Source: Candidatus Symbiopectobacterium endolongispinus (lineage in GTDB: Bacteria; Pseudomonadota; Gammaproteobacteria; Enterobacterales; Enterobacteriaceae). Taken from it: 64,000 nucleotides of DNA. Within the stretch, counting starts at the first letter, position 1; every line of letters begins with the position of its first letter. A model generated the notes under the pieces. That model was not told where the DNA came from, did no database searches, and was given only the letters and a program-made list of their open reading frames with translations. Where the stretch lies: positions 186,001-250,000 of the forward strand of contig NZ_JAFJYB010000003.1 in NCBI RefSeq assembly GCF_018777385.1, in the 5' to 3' direction. This document shows positions 40,983 through 51,213 of the stretch, one piece after another. The position numbers and the translations under genes were made by a program.

Positions 40983-42905
40983 ATGTCTGAGCTCATCACC
41001 CAAAACCTGCTCAGTGCTGACGCGAACGGCGATCCTGCGCTGCTGCGGCAAGAGTATCAGCATGCCGTCTTTGATGCTCGCAGTGGGCTGGATGTAGAAG
41101 CGCTGGCGATCGTGGCTGGCACTTTGCGTGCGGGCAGTTGGCTACTGCTGCTGGTTCCGCCTTGGCACGCGTGGGCACAACAGCCCGATGCTGATAGTTT
41201 GCGCTGGAGTGGGCAGTCGCAGGTGATAGCTACGCCGAATTTCATTACGCATTTTCAGCAGCAACTGCTGGCGGACGATGAGGTCACGCTGTGGCGGCAG
41301 GGAGAGGATGGAGCCATAAAGCCGCTGACTCCTCGTGCGCCGTGGCAACCTGTCAACGGTGACCCAACGCCACAGCAGCAGGCATTGCTGACCCGTCTAC
41401 GGGATGCGGCACCGGGCGTTTATGTGATTACCGCCGCGCGCGGGCGCGGTAAATCGACGCTGGCGGGAATGCTGGCCGCGCAGTGTACGGGTGTCTGTTG
41501 GGTGACATCATCTTCCCGTGAAACTGCCGCTCAGTTGCTACATTGCGGTGGGGCTGAATTGCCGTTTTGGTCTCCAGACGCTCTGCTTGCACATTGCCAA
41601 TCGTCATCAGTGCCGCCGCTCGACTGGCTGTTGATTGATGAGGCGGCGGCGATCCATGCGTCAGTGTTGCAGGCGCTGGTAAGCCATTTCTCTCGCGTGT
41701 TGATGCTCACTACGGTGCAGGGGTATGAAGGGATGGGACGTGGCTTTCTGCTGAAATTTTGTGCCTCGCTGCCACGTTGCGACATGCTGACGTTGGATCA
41801 ACCGCTGCGTTGGGTCGCAGACGATTCGCTGGAGCGTTTTTTGGACGAGGCTCTGCTTTTTCGTGACACGTTTACTGATGTCAATGCCCTGAATCCGGTG
41901 ACTGCGAGATTACCTGCTGTTGTCACGAAACGTTTGGCGTCGGCGTGGTTGAGTGAATCGGCGGGTTTGCATCGGTATTATGCCTTATTGTGCAGCGCGC
42001 ATTACCGCACCTCGCCGCTTGATTTGCGGCGCTTGCTGGATGTGCCCAGCATGCATCTCTATGGCGCTCAGCGAGGCGAAGCACTGTGCGGCGTAGCTTG
42101 GTGGGTTGATGAAGGCGACCTGTCGCCAGCGTTAGCGCATGAGGTGTGGGCGGGCCGCCGTCGCCCGCGCGGCAATCTGGTGGCACAATCGCTGGCGGCA
42201 CACGGTGATGAGTGGCAAGCCCCTTGTTTACGCTCGCGACGTATCAGACGTATCGCGGTTGTCGCAGAGTAGCGGCGCAGTGGTATTGGTCATGCACTGA
42301 TTGCTGCACAACGGGACACCGCAAGCGATGATGGTATTGATTTTCTGTCGGTCAGCTTTAGCTATCAGCCGGAACTGTGGGCATTCTGGCAGGCATGCGG
42401 GTTTAGGCTGGTGCGCATTGGCAGCCATCGCGAGGCGAGCAGTGGCTGCTATAGCGCGATGGCGATTTTGCCTATCAGTGATGAAGGACGACAATTGGCG
42501 ACGCGTGCCGAATGGCGTCTTGCTCAGGAGTGGCCTGCCTTGCGCCGAATTATTCCTCTGGCGCTGCCGTTGCAACTGCCGATGACCGAGCTTTCTATAC
42601 TCGAAGATGCCGAATGGCGCAGCCTGGCCGGATTTGCTTTTGCGCAGCGCGGCATGGAGCCCACCTTTGCCACGTTGACACGTCTGCTGGGGCGCTCGTG
42701 ATTGCCGCTGCCCGCATTGCGCATGCTCAATGCTTATCCGCACGATCCAGAGCGTGGTGTGACGGTGTTTTCATTAAGCGGTAAAAAAGCGCTGTTACAA
42801 CGCTGGCGTGATGAGACTGCTCAGGCACTTGCCGAGCTTGATGCCGCAGTCTGTGCTCGTTGGCAACGCTGGACGCAACCGGATGGTTTCCGGCTGAATA
42901 AATAA
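40983..42905 (+). pseudogene. tmcA: tRNA(Met) cytidine acetyltransferase TmcA, two stops and a 5' deletion
   Basis: TmcA makes N4-acetylcytidine at the wobble base of elongator tRNA-Met, using a helicase-like ATPase and a GNAT domain. ATG 40983 begins MSELITQNLLSADANG, but the region before QEYQHAVFDAR lacks roughly 45 residues found in E. coli. Walker A is TAARGRGKSTLAG, Walker B WLLIDEAAAIH, and TTVQGYEGMGRGF follows. In-frame stops are TAG at 42270-42272 (inside the acetyl-CoA site, AVVAE-stop-RRSGIGHALI) and TGA at 42699-42701 (near the C-terminus). Both are one C-to-T change from Gln or Arg codons. The frame otherwise runs to TAA 42905. Confidence 0.92.
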
Positions 42906-42971
42906 GTGCCTGGTGTAATGGACCGGTTTGCCGGCATACGTAGTAATCGACATGGAAAAGAGCGACATATT

Positions 42972-43551
42972 ATGGTGATGGGAATTTTTTGCGGTTCAAG
43001 TGCTGGAAGTGACACCGACTTTATTGATGCAGCGCGGATGATGGGAAAAACCCTGGCGTAGGCCGGTATCGCCATTGTTTATGGCGGTGGTCGTGTCGGG
43101 TTGATGGGCGCGGTTGCGGATGCGGCTCTGGCGCAGGGCGGCGAGGTGATCGGTGTTATGCCGCGTCTGTTGGCCGATCGAGAGCTTTCTCATCCGGGCC
43201 TGACCACGCTGCATGTGGTGGAAAACATGCATGAGCGTAAAGACAAAATGGGCGCAGATTGCCGATGGTTTTATCGCGATGCCGGGTGGCCCGGGGACGC
43301 TGGAAGAAATTTTCGAGCAGTGGACCTGGGCGCAATTGGAGATTCATGACAAACCCTGCGCGTTTCTCAATGTTAACGGTTATTTTGACCCGCTGAAAAC
43401 CATGAATGAAACGATGGTCAGACATGGGTTTATGAAGCAACCCTATGCCGATATGCTCACATTTTCTGACAGTATTGAGGATATTCTCCGCGTTTTCGCT
43501 GCCTATACGCCGCCGCATAAGTGGACTCCTGCGTTTCGTCAGGTAGGGTGA
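42972..43551 (+). pseudogene. LOG family phosphoribohydrolase, stop plus frameshift
   Basis: LOG (TIGR00730) proteins are nucleotide 5'-monophosphate phosphoribohydrolases, known for releasing cytokinins. ATG 42972 starts MVMGIFCGSSAGSDTDFID. TAG at 43059-43061 interrupts GKTLA[20 protein letters not shown]. A further extra G near 43250-43252 shifts the frame before [22 protein letters not shown], which carries the PGGxGTxxE active-site motif. The remainder runs to TGA 43551. It is followed after one base by a broken Nudix gene and is probably an operon with it. Confidence 0.88.
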
Positions 43552-43552
43552 G

Positions 43553-43965
43553 ATGGCGATGGAGACGTCCTGTGTGATTCGCATCGCCGCTGCCGTGATC
43601 ACCGATGCAACAGGTGCCTGTTTGCTGGTTCGCAAACAGGCATCACCGCGTTTATGCAGCCCGGGGGAAAAATGGAACCCGGAGAAACGCCAGAGCAGGC
43701 GCTGGTGCGCGAACTGAAAGAAGAACTGTCGATTCAGATTGCGATAGCGGATCTGACGTATCTTGGTCATTTTTCCGATCAAGCGGTCAATGAGCCTGGG
43801 TATGTTGTTGAAGCCGACGTGTACCGTGTGCAGGGTGTGAATAGCGTCGTAACCCCGGCGGCTGAAATTGCCGAAATCGCCTGGGTTAACCCAAAAACGC
43901 CGACGACGCTGCCTCTGGCCCCGTTGACTCAGCAACAATTATTGCCCCTCGCCGCCGCATTTTGA
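43553..43965 (+). pseudogene. Nudix hydrolase, frameshifted
   Basis: ATG 43553 gives MAMETSCVIRIAAAVITDATGACLLVRKQ. One base is then missing near 43638-43641, and another frame continues ITAFMQPGGKMEPGETPEQ. The Nudix box is GKMEPGETPEQ followed by ALVRELKEEL, with the catalytic REL.EE intact. The substrate cannot be told from sequence. The gene follows the LOG gene by one base; both are broken. Confidence 0.87.
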
Positions 43966-44149
43966 CGCTGTTGTGACAGGCTGGCCGCCGCGTCAGCCTG
44001 GTATTTCTCTTTTTCGTTCCTGCCTATGGGGTGAAGTACGTGAGGGCGGGTCATTGGAAATAATGGAATGACTTGTTCAATAAATCCCGATAGCACGTTA
44101 TAACCGCAGGGGTATCATTAAAGAATACCATGACGAAACGGGACATATC

Positions 44150-44764
44150 ATGAGCGATGCAATTACAGTACAACAACCGGAGCAGGCGCAGCGTTTGGTC
44201 TTGCTGTTTCACGGTGTTGGCGACAGCGCCAACGGTATGGCGGCACTGGGGCGTTATTTCGCCGATGCTTTGACAGATGCCTGTGTTGTCAGTCTCAATG
44301 GGCCTGAAAGCACCGAATGGGGCGCGGGGCGTCAGTGGTTCTCCGTGCAAGGAGTGACCGAAGAGAACCGTCAGGCGCGCGTTGATGCGGCGATGCCGGG
44401 GTTTCTGTCAACGGTGCGCTATTGGCAGGCGAAGGTTGGGGTCGATGCTGCACATACTGTGCTGGTTGGGTTTTCGCAGGGAACCATCATGTCTCTGGAA
44501 GCGCTCAAGGCAGACCCGGCGATTGCCGGTACGGTTATCGCCTTTAGCGGCCGCTTTGCCTCGTTGCCAGAATCTGCATTGACGCCCGCGGTAGTGTATT
44601 TTATCCACGGAGAGCAGGACAGCGTGATTTTGCCTGCGCACGCACAGGCTGCCGCTCAGCGCCTGCATACATTGGGCAGTGCGCATTCACTTGATTTGAT
44701 TGCAGGTGTCGGCCACTCGATTGACGGTCTGATGCTGCAACAGGCGCTGGGGTATCTGGCATAA
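44150..44764 (+). CDS. ypfH: Carboxylesterase-like hydrolase YpfH
   Basis: Alpha/beta-hydrolase with esterase activity in E. coli; the natural substrate is unknown. The 204 residues include LLFHGVGDSANGM (oxyanion), the nucleophile elbow VGFSQGT, the acid in HGEQDSVI and the His in AGVGHSIDG. It lies near tmcA and ypfN, as in E. coli, but here a chemotaxis receptor and a catabolic cluster separate it from ypfN. A terminator follows. It is intact. Confidence 0.93.
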   Translation: MSDAITVQQPEQAQRLVLLFHGVGDSANGMAALGRYFADALTDACVVSLNGPESTEWGAGRQWFSVQGVTEENRQARVDAAMPGFLSTVRYWQAKVGVDAAHTVLVGFSQGTIMSLEALKADPAIAGTVIAFSGRFASLPESALTPAVVYFIHGEQDSVILPAHAQAAAQRLHTLGSAHSLDLIAGVGHSIDGLMLQQALGYLA

Positions 44765-44782
44765 CCGGGTCCTGTTGCTTTT

Positions 44783-44816
44783 AAGGCGGTTCTACCCATG
44801 AATCGCCTTTGTTTTT
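44783..44816 (+). terminator. Terminator after ypfH
   Basis: Stem AAGGCGGTTC / GAATCGCCTT with a G-T pair and loop TACCCAT, followed by a T-run (GTTTTT). Confidence 0.8.
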
Positions 44817-45020
44817 ATTTGCCCTTGCGCGCTATTTTCGCCCCGCACTGAATGAGATATCGCGCCAAAATCATGTCGAGTAGTTTCCCTGTCCATATAA
44901 AAAGTGAATTTTTCCATATTTAAATAACGTTGAATGGCCGACGATGTTATTGCACTGCTTATGTGTTGCATTGCATCGGTAGTGCACTACGCACACCATA
45001 ATGTCTGACGTTTTTCCCGC

Positions 45021-45112
45021 TATACCCATATGTATTCGTGTCGCTGGCTTATTTAAAGTCGGTTCTTCAATGCCGCTGCGTTAGTGGTGCGACACGAATC
45101 ATTGAGGGTATA
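45021..45112. repeat. Intergenic palindromic repeat, TATACCC...GGGTATA (divergent copy 3)
   Basis: A 92-bp element whose ends are inverted repeats: TATACCCATATGTATTCGTG then TCGC on the left, and GCGACACGAAT then CATTGAGGGTATA on the right. The centre differs from the copies at 13700 and 49400, so it may be a separate subfamily. It lies upstream of the chemotaxis receptor. Confidence 0.65.
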
Positions 45113-45148
45113 TACATGTCACGTCCTTTTAGGAAATAAGGGTGTTAT

Positions 45149-46725
45149 ATGTTTAAACGTATAAAAGTTGTGACCATTCTTATTATTGTTCTCTTAACTC
45201 TGGGTATTTCACAATTTCTCACCGGTGCGCTTTCCATGCGTGCGCTGGTCAATGACCGAGAAGGGTTTCAGGATTCACAGCGTGCGAATCAGAGCGTGGC
45301 GGCGTTTACCGATGCCTGGATTATGATGAACCAAACGCGTATTGCCGTCGGCACCATGATTCAAAATATGATGATGGGAAATGCGGATAAAGACGCGATG
45401 CAGTCGCTGCTGCAAATGGTTAAGGAGCGCATTGCCAGTTCCGAAAGCCGCTATAAGGCCTATCAGGCTATTCCTCCTTCGCCGGGGATGGATCCGGCGC
45501 TAATCAAAAAGCTGGAGGAAAGCTATGTCGTTTATCAGAAACTGCTGAACGATATTGTCAATTCACTGGCCGGTGGGCTGGCCGGGGCGGCAATGAAACT
45601 GCATGAAGGAGCGGCACCGTTCAACGTGGCGATGCAAGAAAACTATCTGGCATGGCGAGAAGCATAAACGTAGGTAGCCGATAATGGACTGCACGATAAC
45701 CGTCGTGCTTTCCAGGAGATGTTGTGGCTATTAGGGGCAATTTCGCTGATGGTGGTATTGGTGATTGTGCTCAGCTGGGTTGGATTACAGCGTATTCTGT
45801 TGCAACAGCTGCATGCGCTGATGCGCCATATCAATGCGATTGCCAAAGGCGATCTGACGCAGTCGATTGACGTTCAAGGACGAAATGAGATGAGCCAGCT
45901 TGCCACCGGTTTGCATCATATGCAGCGCTCATTATTGATACGGTAAGCGCGGGGCGTGACAGCGCACAGTCTATTTACACCGGTGCCAGCGAGATTTCGG
46001 CAGGCAGCAACGATCTTTCATCGCGTACCGAGCAGCAGGCCGCGTCGCTGGGCGAAACGGCTGCCAGCATGGAACAGTTGACCGCCACCGTAAAACAGAA
46101 CTCACACAGTGCGCGGCAGGCGGCGCAGGTAGCAAAAGAGGCATCAGAGACGGCAGACAAAGGCGGTGTAAAAGTCAGCCATGTGGTTATCACGATGAAC
46201 CAGATTTCCGACAGTTCGCAAAAAATCGCGGATATCACCAACGTGATCGATGGTATTGCTTTTTAGACCAATATTCTGGCTCTGAATGCCGCCGTGGAGG
46301 CGGCGCGAGCAGGCGATCAAGGCTGTGGATTTGCCGTGGTGGCAGGCGAAGTGCGCACGCTGGCGCAGCGCTCAGGCGGCGAAAGAGATCAAAACCATGA
46401 TTGACGATTCGGTCAATCGCGTCAGCACCGGGGCGATTCAAGTGCGGGAAGCGGGAGACACCATGCAGGAAGTTGTCACGGCGGTGAGTCGCGTGACCGA
46501 TATTATGGGTGATATTGCGTCGGCATCCGATGAGCAAAGCCGTGGTATCGATCAAGTGGGACAGGCGGGCTTTTTACAAGGTGCCGTGTCGGCGTTCAAC
46601 ATTGGCAATAACAAAAGCGTGCCGCCTGCTGCGACTCAGCCGTTTACACGCAGTACGCAAGGGTTATTGCCAGCGGTAAAAACGCCTACGGGCGTGGGTC
46701 AGAACACAACTGGGAGGCGTTTTAG
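45149..46725 (+). pseudogene. Methyl-accepting chemotaxis protein, heavily decayed
   Basis: Tar/Tsr-type receptor with two membrane helices, a periplasmic four-helix sensor (residues about 30-170), HAMP and signalling domain. Lesions in order: TAA 45665-45667 and TAG 45671-45673; one base lost near 45934 (MQRSL-IDTV); TAG 46264-46266 in the near-invariant [18 protein letters not shown], where Gln is certain; five bases lost near 46372 ([12 protein letters not shown]); about 30 codons missing between GIDQVGQA and AVSAFNI. The CheR-docking pentapeptide NWEAF is visible in another frame just before TAG 46725. This is the most damaged gene in the window. Confidence 0.92.
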
Positions 46726-46764
46726 ACCGCTTAACACTGGGCCGTGCAGCGTGCTGCGGCCCGG

Positions 46765-47949
46765 TTACAGGCGCTCAACGATCAGTGCGATGCCCTGACC
46801 ACCGCCGATGCACAGCGTTGCCCGCCCCAGTGTTTTATCGTAGCTGCGCAGCGCGTGGATCATGGTAACCAGAATTCGTGCACCGCTGGCGCCGATCGGG
46901 TGGCCCAGAGCAATCGCGCTGCCGTTGACGTTAACTTTTTCCGGGTCCAGACCCAAATCGCGCTGTACGGCGAGGAATTGCGCTGCAAATGCCTCGTTGG
47001 CTTCGATCAGATCGATATCCTGTATGGTCAGTACCGCCTTGAGCAAGGCTTTTTGGGTCGCAGGAATTGGACCCAATCCCATCACTTCGCTCGGAACACC
47101 GGCTGAAGCCCAACTGCGAATGCGTGCCAGCGGCGTGATACCCTGCTGACGAGCTTCGGATTCTCGCATCAGCACCAGCGTTGCTGCCGCATCGTTGATT
47201 CCCGAGGCATTGCCCGCAGTGACGGTGCCGTCCGGCAGGAAAGCTGGGCGCAGTTTTCCCAGTGAATCCAGCGTGGTATCGGCACGCACGAACTCATCCC
47301 GATTGAAGATACGCGTCTCTTTTTTCACGCGCAGTGCAATCGTGGTGATCTCAGCCTCAAAGCGAACGCTGGCCTGTGCGGCGGCTGCTTTTTGCTGCGA
47401 CGCGAAAGCGACAGCATCCTGATCTTCCCGCGTAAAGCCGTACTGCTTGGCGATGTTCTCGGCGGTGATCCCCATATGGTAGTCATTGAAGGCGCACAAC
47501 AGACCGTCTTTGATCATGGAATCGATTAATTTGCCATCGCCCATGCGGTAACCCTGACGCGCTTTCTCCAGCAGGTAAGGAGCGGCACTCATGTTTTCCA
47601 TACCGCCCGCGATACAGACCTGATTGTCACCCGCAACGATGGATTGTGCACCGAGCGCCACTGCCTTCAGGCCGGAGCCGCACACTTTGCTGACAGTAAA
47701 GGCAGGCGTTTCAATGCCGAGCCCGGCAGCCTGACCTGCCTGATGCGCCGGGTTTTGGCCCAAACCGGCGCTCAACACATTGCCCAGCATCACTTCATCA
47801 ATCTTCAGGCCTTGCGGCAGGGATGACAGGCTATCTTTAATCGTGGCGCTTGCCAGTTCGACGGCGGAAGTCGTGGCCAGACTGCCCGCGAATTTACCGA
47901 TCGCGGTACGTTTGGCACCTACAATCACAACGGAATCTTGTGTGTTCAT
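46765..47949 (-). CDS. atoB: Acetyl-CoA acetyltransferase AtoB
   Basis: Degradative thiolase that splits acetoacetyl-CoA into two acetyl-CoA. The 394 residues include the nucleophile Cys in [11 protein letters not shown] (about 90), the His in [10 protein letters not shown] (about 350) and the second Cys in LCIGGGQG (about 380). It is the last gene of a minus-strand cluster and follows atoA by 10 bases. It is intact, in contrast to the transporter and the DUF1446 gene upstream. Confidence 0.95.
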   Translation of the reverse strand: MNTQDSVVIVGAKRTAIGKFAGSLATTSAVELASATIKDSLSSLPQGLKIDEVMLGNVLSAGLGQNPAHQAGQAAGLGIETPAFTVSKVCGSGLKAVALGAQSIVAGDNQVCIAGGMENMSAAPYLLEKARQGYRMGDGKLIDSMIKDGLLCAFNDYHMGITAENIAKQYGFTREDQDAVAFASQQKAAAAQASVRFEAEITTIALRVKKETRIFNRDEFVRADTTLDSLGKLRPAFLPDGTVTAGNASGINDAAATLVLMRESEARQQGITPLARIRSWASAGVPSEVMGLGPIPATQKALLKAVLTIQDIDLIEANEAFAAQFLAVQRDLGLDPEKVNVNGSAIALGHPIGASGARILVTMIHALRSYDKTLGRATLCIGGGQGIALIVERL

Positions 47950-47959
47950 CAGAGTCTCC

Positions 47960-48607
47960 TTAGTGGACTTTTAACGGTTGCAGGTCGTCGGAGACAATGA
48001 AGTTGGCTTCTGTCTTCTGGCGCAGTTCGTCGAGGGTGATATCCGGGCTGATTTCGCGCAGTACCATCTGCTGATCGATAAATTCAAATACCGCCAGTTC
48101 GGTGACCACCATGCTGACTTTGTTGGCAGCGGTTAGCGGGTAGGTACATTCATGCAGCAGTTTAGGGGCACCGTTTTTGGCACAGTGTTCCAGCGCAATG
48201 ATCACCTTTTTAGCACCGACCACCAGATCCATGGCACCGCTCATGCCGGGCACCATTTTGCCGGGCACCACCCAGTTGGCTAGGTTGGCATGTTCATCCA
48301 CCTGCAAACCGCCGAGTACGCACACGTCAACGTGGCCGCCGCGGATCAGAGCGAACGAGAAGGCGCTGTCAAACATCGCAGCGCCGGGTACCATGCCGCA
48401 GGGTTGTCCACCTGCGTTAACCGGATTGGTATCGATTTCAGTAATGGCACCTAAACCGAGAAAGCCGTTTTCCGATTGTAAGGTCACTTCAATGGCTTCG
48501 GGTACGTAGTTGGCTACCTGAGTTGGCAGACCAATCCCTAAATTCACAACGTCGCCGTCGTTTAACTCGAGCGCGACGCGGCGAGCAATAATTGATTTCG
48601 CGTCCAT
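47960..48607 (-). CDS. atoA: Acetate CoA-transferase beta subunit AtoA
   Basis: Beta subunit of a family I CoA-transferase that moves CoA from acetyl-CoA (or a similar donor) to acetoacetate or short-chain acids. The 215 residues begin [19 protein letters not shown] and include the catalytic Glu in SENGFLGLG (about 46). The ATG overlaps the atoD stop by one base (TAATG). It is intact. Confidence 0.95.
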   Translation of the reverse strand: MDAKSIIARRVALELNDGDVVNLGIGLPTQVANYVPEAIEVTLQSENGFLGLGAITEIDTNPVNAGGQPCGMVPGAAMFDSAFSFALIRGGHVDVCVLGGLQVDEHANLANWVVPGKMVPGMSGAMDLVVGAKKVIIALEHCAKNGAPKLLHECTYPLTAANKVSMVVTELAVFEFIDQQMVLREISPDITLDELRQKTEANFIVSDDLQPLKVH

Positions 48608-49263
48608 TATTTTTCTCCAACATAAAGGTGATCGACCAGCGCAGCAGGCGTCACAATGCATTCCGGCGCTAATTGGCCGACAGGAATAACCTGCTCGCAT
48701 TGCGCCACAACGTTGTCTGCGGCAAGTGCTATCAGAGGATTAAAATTACGGGCGGTAAGGTGATAAATCAGATTTCCACGGGTGTCGGCGATGCTTGCCT
48801 GAATAATGGCAAGATCAGCTTTTAACGGTAATTCCAATAAATAGGTCGTATTATCGAGGTGATTTTTTTGTTTATTTTCTTCCACCACGGTGCCAACCCC
48901 TGTCTGGGTGAGAAAACCACCCAGTCCGGCACCGCCACTGCGAATACGTTCTGCCAGTGTGCCTTGTGGTACCAGTTCGACATCCAAAGTTTCGGCAATC
49001 ATGCGTTTGCCCGTTTCCGGGTTGGTGCCAATATGCGAAACGATGACTTTTTTAACCTGATCGTTGGCAATTAATGGACCAACGCCGGTGTCGGGAAATG
49101 CCGTGTCATTACCAATCAGGGTTAAATCAGTGACGCCGGATTTGATTATTTCTTTTACCAATAAATCCGGGGTTCCGACACCCATAAAACCACCGAACAT
49201 AATTGTCATTCCGTCTTTTAATAAAGATCGGAAATAACTGGCATCAATGATTTTGTTTTTCAT
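48607..49263 (-). CDS. atoD: Acetate CoA-transferase alpha subunit AtoD
   Basis: Alpha subunit partner of AtoA. The 218 residues show the CoA-binding [13 protein letters not shown] near residue 21 and [18 protein letters not shown]. It overlaps atoA by one base. In E. coli atoDAEB is a single operon controlled by AtoSC. Here atoE is absent, no AtoSC gene is near, and the upstream genes are of another kind. It is intact. Confidence 0.95.
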   Translation of the reverse strand: MKNKIIDASYFRSLLKDGMTIMFGGFMGVGTPDLLVKEIIKSGVTDLTLIGNDTAFPDTGVGPLIANDQVKKVIVSHIGTNPETGKRMIAETLDVELVPQGTLAERIRSGGAGLGGFLTQTGVGTVVEENKQKNHLDNTTYLLELPLKADLAIIQASIADTRGNLIYHLTARNFNPLIALAADNVVAQCEQVIPVGQLAPECIVTPAALVDHLYVGEK

Positions 49264-49322
49264 TATTCAGCTACTCCATCAATCAAAGGGCGTCATTACC
49301 GTTTTTTAGGCAAAAGTCGCCC

Positions 49323-49350
49323 CGTAGAAAATTGGCGGCAATTTTCTACG
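49323..49350. repeat. 12-bp perfect hairpin upstream of atoD
   Basis: CGTAGAAAATTG and CAATTTTCTACG pair perfectly around a GCGG loop. It lies between atoD and the DUF4387-like gene, and could act as a transcript-processing or partial termination site. Confidence 0.7.
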
Positions 49351-49368
49351 GTCGTTATGTGGATAATA

Positions 49369-49406
49369 GGGTATATAGGGGCAATAGTCATTGCCCCTAT
49401 ATACCC
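49369..49406. repeat. 17-bp perfect inverted repeat upstream of atoD
   Basis: GGGTATATAGGGGCAAT and ATTGCCCCTATATACCC pair over 17 bp around the loop AGTC. The right arm merges into the TATACCC repeat at 49400-49487. The left arm's GGGTATA suggests the end of a second copy of the same repeat family. Confidence 0.75.
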
Positions 49407-49487
49407 GTCATACTTCAAGTTACAGGTGCGTTGGCTTCGTTCACTCGTAAACGTTTTGTCCTGTAACTCGAATTATTTAGGGTATAA
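49400..49487. repeat. Intergenic palindromic repeat, TATACCC...GGGTATA (copy 2)
   Basis: An 88-bp element with the same termini as the copy at 13700-13826 (TATACCCGTCATACTTCA / GAATTATTTAGGGTATA) but a shorter centre. It lies between the DUF4387-like gene and atoD. Confidence 0.75.
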
Positions 49488-49526
49488 TCTTTTTGACCGT
49501 ACCACGGGTGAATCCGTGGCAATCGC

Positions 49527-49826
49527 TTAGATATCCATATCCAGAATGGCTGCACTCAGCCCTTTGCTGTGCATATCCAGTGCTAGTGAACGGGTGACAC
49601 CGCCACCCAGTGCGCCATACATGACAAAGTTCAGTGCGCCAATGGCGGGCAGTTCGTAGCGGACGACGTCACCGGTGACGATATCGGCAAACCAGGCTTT
49701 GACTTTTTCCGCAGTAACAGCCGCCTTGATTTTTTCAAAATCTTCCGCGCGATAAGCAATCAGGGAGATATTCGACGTATTGCCTTTTTCGCCAGTGCGG
49801 GAGTGAGCGATTTCACGTAGTTTCAT
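49527..49826 (-). CDS. DUF4387-like small protein (AtuA-associated)
   Basis: The 99-residue protein (MKLREIAHSRTGEKGNTSN, ending HSKGLSAAILDMDI) resembles the small ferredoxin-fold partner found with DUF1446/AtuA proteins, either as a separate gene or as a C-terminal domain. Its biochemical role is unknown. The ATG overlaps the stop of the DUF1446 gene by one base (TAATG), so the two should be made together. It is intact. Confidence 0.75.
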   Translation of the reverse strand: MKLREIAHSRTGEKGNTSNISLIAYRAEDFEKIKAAVTAEKVKAWFADIVTGDVVRYELPAIGALNFVMYGALGGGVTRSLALDMHSKGLSAAILDMDI

Positions 49827-51164
49827 TATTTGATCTCCAGGTAGTTAACCGCTGGGGTAACGAAAGCACGCGCCAGCAGGGTGGAATCCATGGCCAGAAT
49901 CTCTTTGACGCCTTTATTGACACCACCGCCGCCCGCAGGGCCATTGGTGTACAGCGTTTCCACTTCGTTGCCCACTTTCACTGCCTGTGCGCGGGTGGCG
50001 CAGCGAGCGGCCACGCGCGCGCATTTCATAGGGTTCGCTGCGTTGAGAACGTCCTGCACCGTGCAGCGCGTCTACGCCAATCAAATCGAAACGCACTTCT
50101 GAGGGTGCGAAACCGCATACTTAAAAACGGCCTTTGACGATGTCGAGTGCCAGACGACCGCGCGCGACAGCCCCCGGTCCTGCGTAGGAAATTTCCCCTT
50201 CGCCGATAAAGCCGTCCTGATAACCGACGGAGACTTTCAATGTGTCGGTTTTGGCGCGGCCCGTAGCACCTTGAACGCGAACGCGGTCTTCACCAACCTG
50301 AGTGAAGGTGACGCCGGTGAAATCGGCCACAACATCGGGAGTGATATAGCTGTCCGGACGGTGGATTTCATACAGCATCTGCTCTTTGCAGGTATCCACG
50401 CATACCCGGCCGCCAGAACCGGCAACTTTGGTGATGACTGCATCGCCGTTTTCATCAATTTCCGCGATCGGGAAGCCAAGGCGCTCCAGATGCGGAATGT
50501 CCTTGAAGCCAGGATCGGCATAGTAACCACCGGTGATCTGTCCTGCACATTCCAGCAGGTGACCAAGGCAGGTGCCTTTGCCCAGGTGTTCCCAATCATA
50601 GGCTGCCCAGTTGAATTCATACATCATTGGTGCCAGGAACAGCGACGGGTCAGAAATACGTCCGGCGATAATGATGTCAGCACCATCATGCAGCGCTTTG
50701 ACCATGGCATCAGCGCCCATGTAGGCATTGGCGGAAAGGATCTCTTTACCGCAGGTAGAAACCGGCTGGCCGATTTCATCCAGACGCGCATCTTGTTTGA
50801 TCAACACATCGCGCACGTCGTCACCAGTCACCACAGCAATTTTCAGCTATTTGGCACCCAGTTCTTTGGCGATCTCCAGCACACGCTGGCCGGCTGCCGT
50901 TGGGTTGGCAGAACCCATATTGGTGATGATTTTGATACCTTTTTCCAGACAGGTCGGCAGTACCGCATACATTCTGTCCGCCAGCAGCTCGTTGTAGCCC
51001 TTCTCCGGGTTTTGCTGCTTCTGTTTTTGGCCGATAGCGATGGTGCGCTCTGCCAGGCATTCGAACACCAGGTAGTTGATATCGCCTTTTTGTGCGAGCT
51101 CAAGTGCGGGCTCAATGCGATCGCCGGCATAGCCTGCGCCGGAACCTATACGGATAGTTTTCAT
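49826..51164 (-). pseudogene. DUF1446 / AtuA-like protein, two stops and a CG-repeat slippage
   Basis: Family of unknown function, named after AtuA of acyclic terpene utilisation. ATG 51164 starts MKTIRIGSGAGYAGDRIEPA. In-frame stops are TAG at 50849-50847 (AKELGAK-stop-LKIAVVTGDDV) and TAA at 50123-50121 (VKGRF-stop-VCGFAPSEVRFD). A CG-dinucleotide run at 50014-50022 appears to have lost one unit, shifting the frame before VAARCATRAQAVKVGNEVET, which continues to LARAFVTPAVNYLEIK. Conserved segments include GQPVST, AGRISDPSLFLAPMMYEF and GGRVCVDTCKEQMLYEIHRP. It sits between the transporter and the DUF4387-like gene. Confidence 0.85.
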
Positions 51165-51213
51165 AGCTTTACCTTCTATATTTAAAACGGCTCTGATTAC
51201 GGTGTACTGGCGC

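Noticed and set aside
6758-50849. Stop-codon recoding (TAG as Gln or TGA as Trp) to explain the in-frame stops
   Set aside because: TAG, TGA and TAA are all found as premature stops, all three are used as normal gene ends here (for example TAG for rcsC and menF), and the same genes also carry frameshifts and deletions. Gene decay explains everything.
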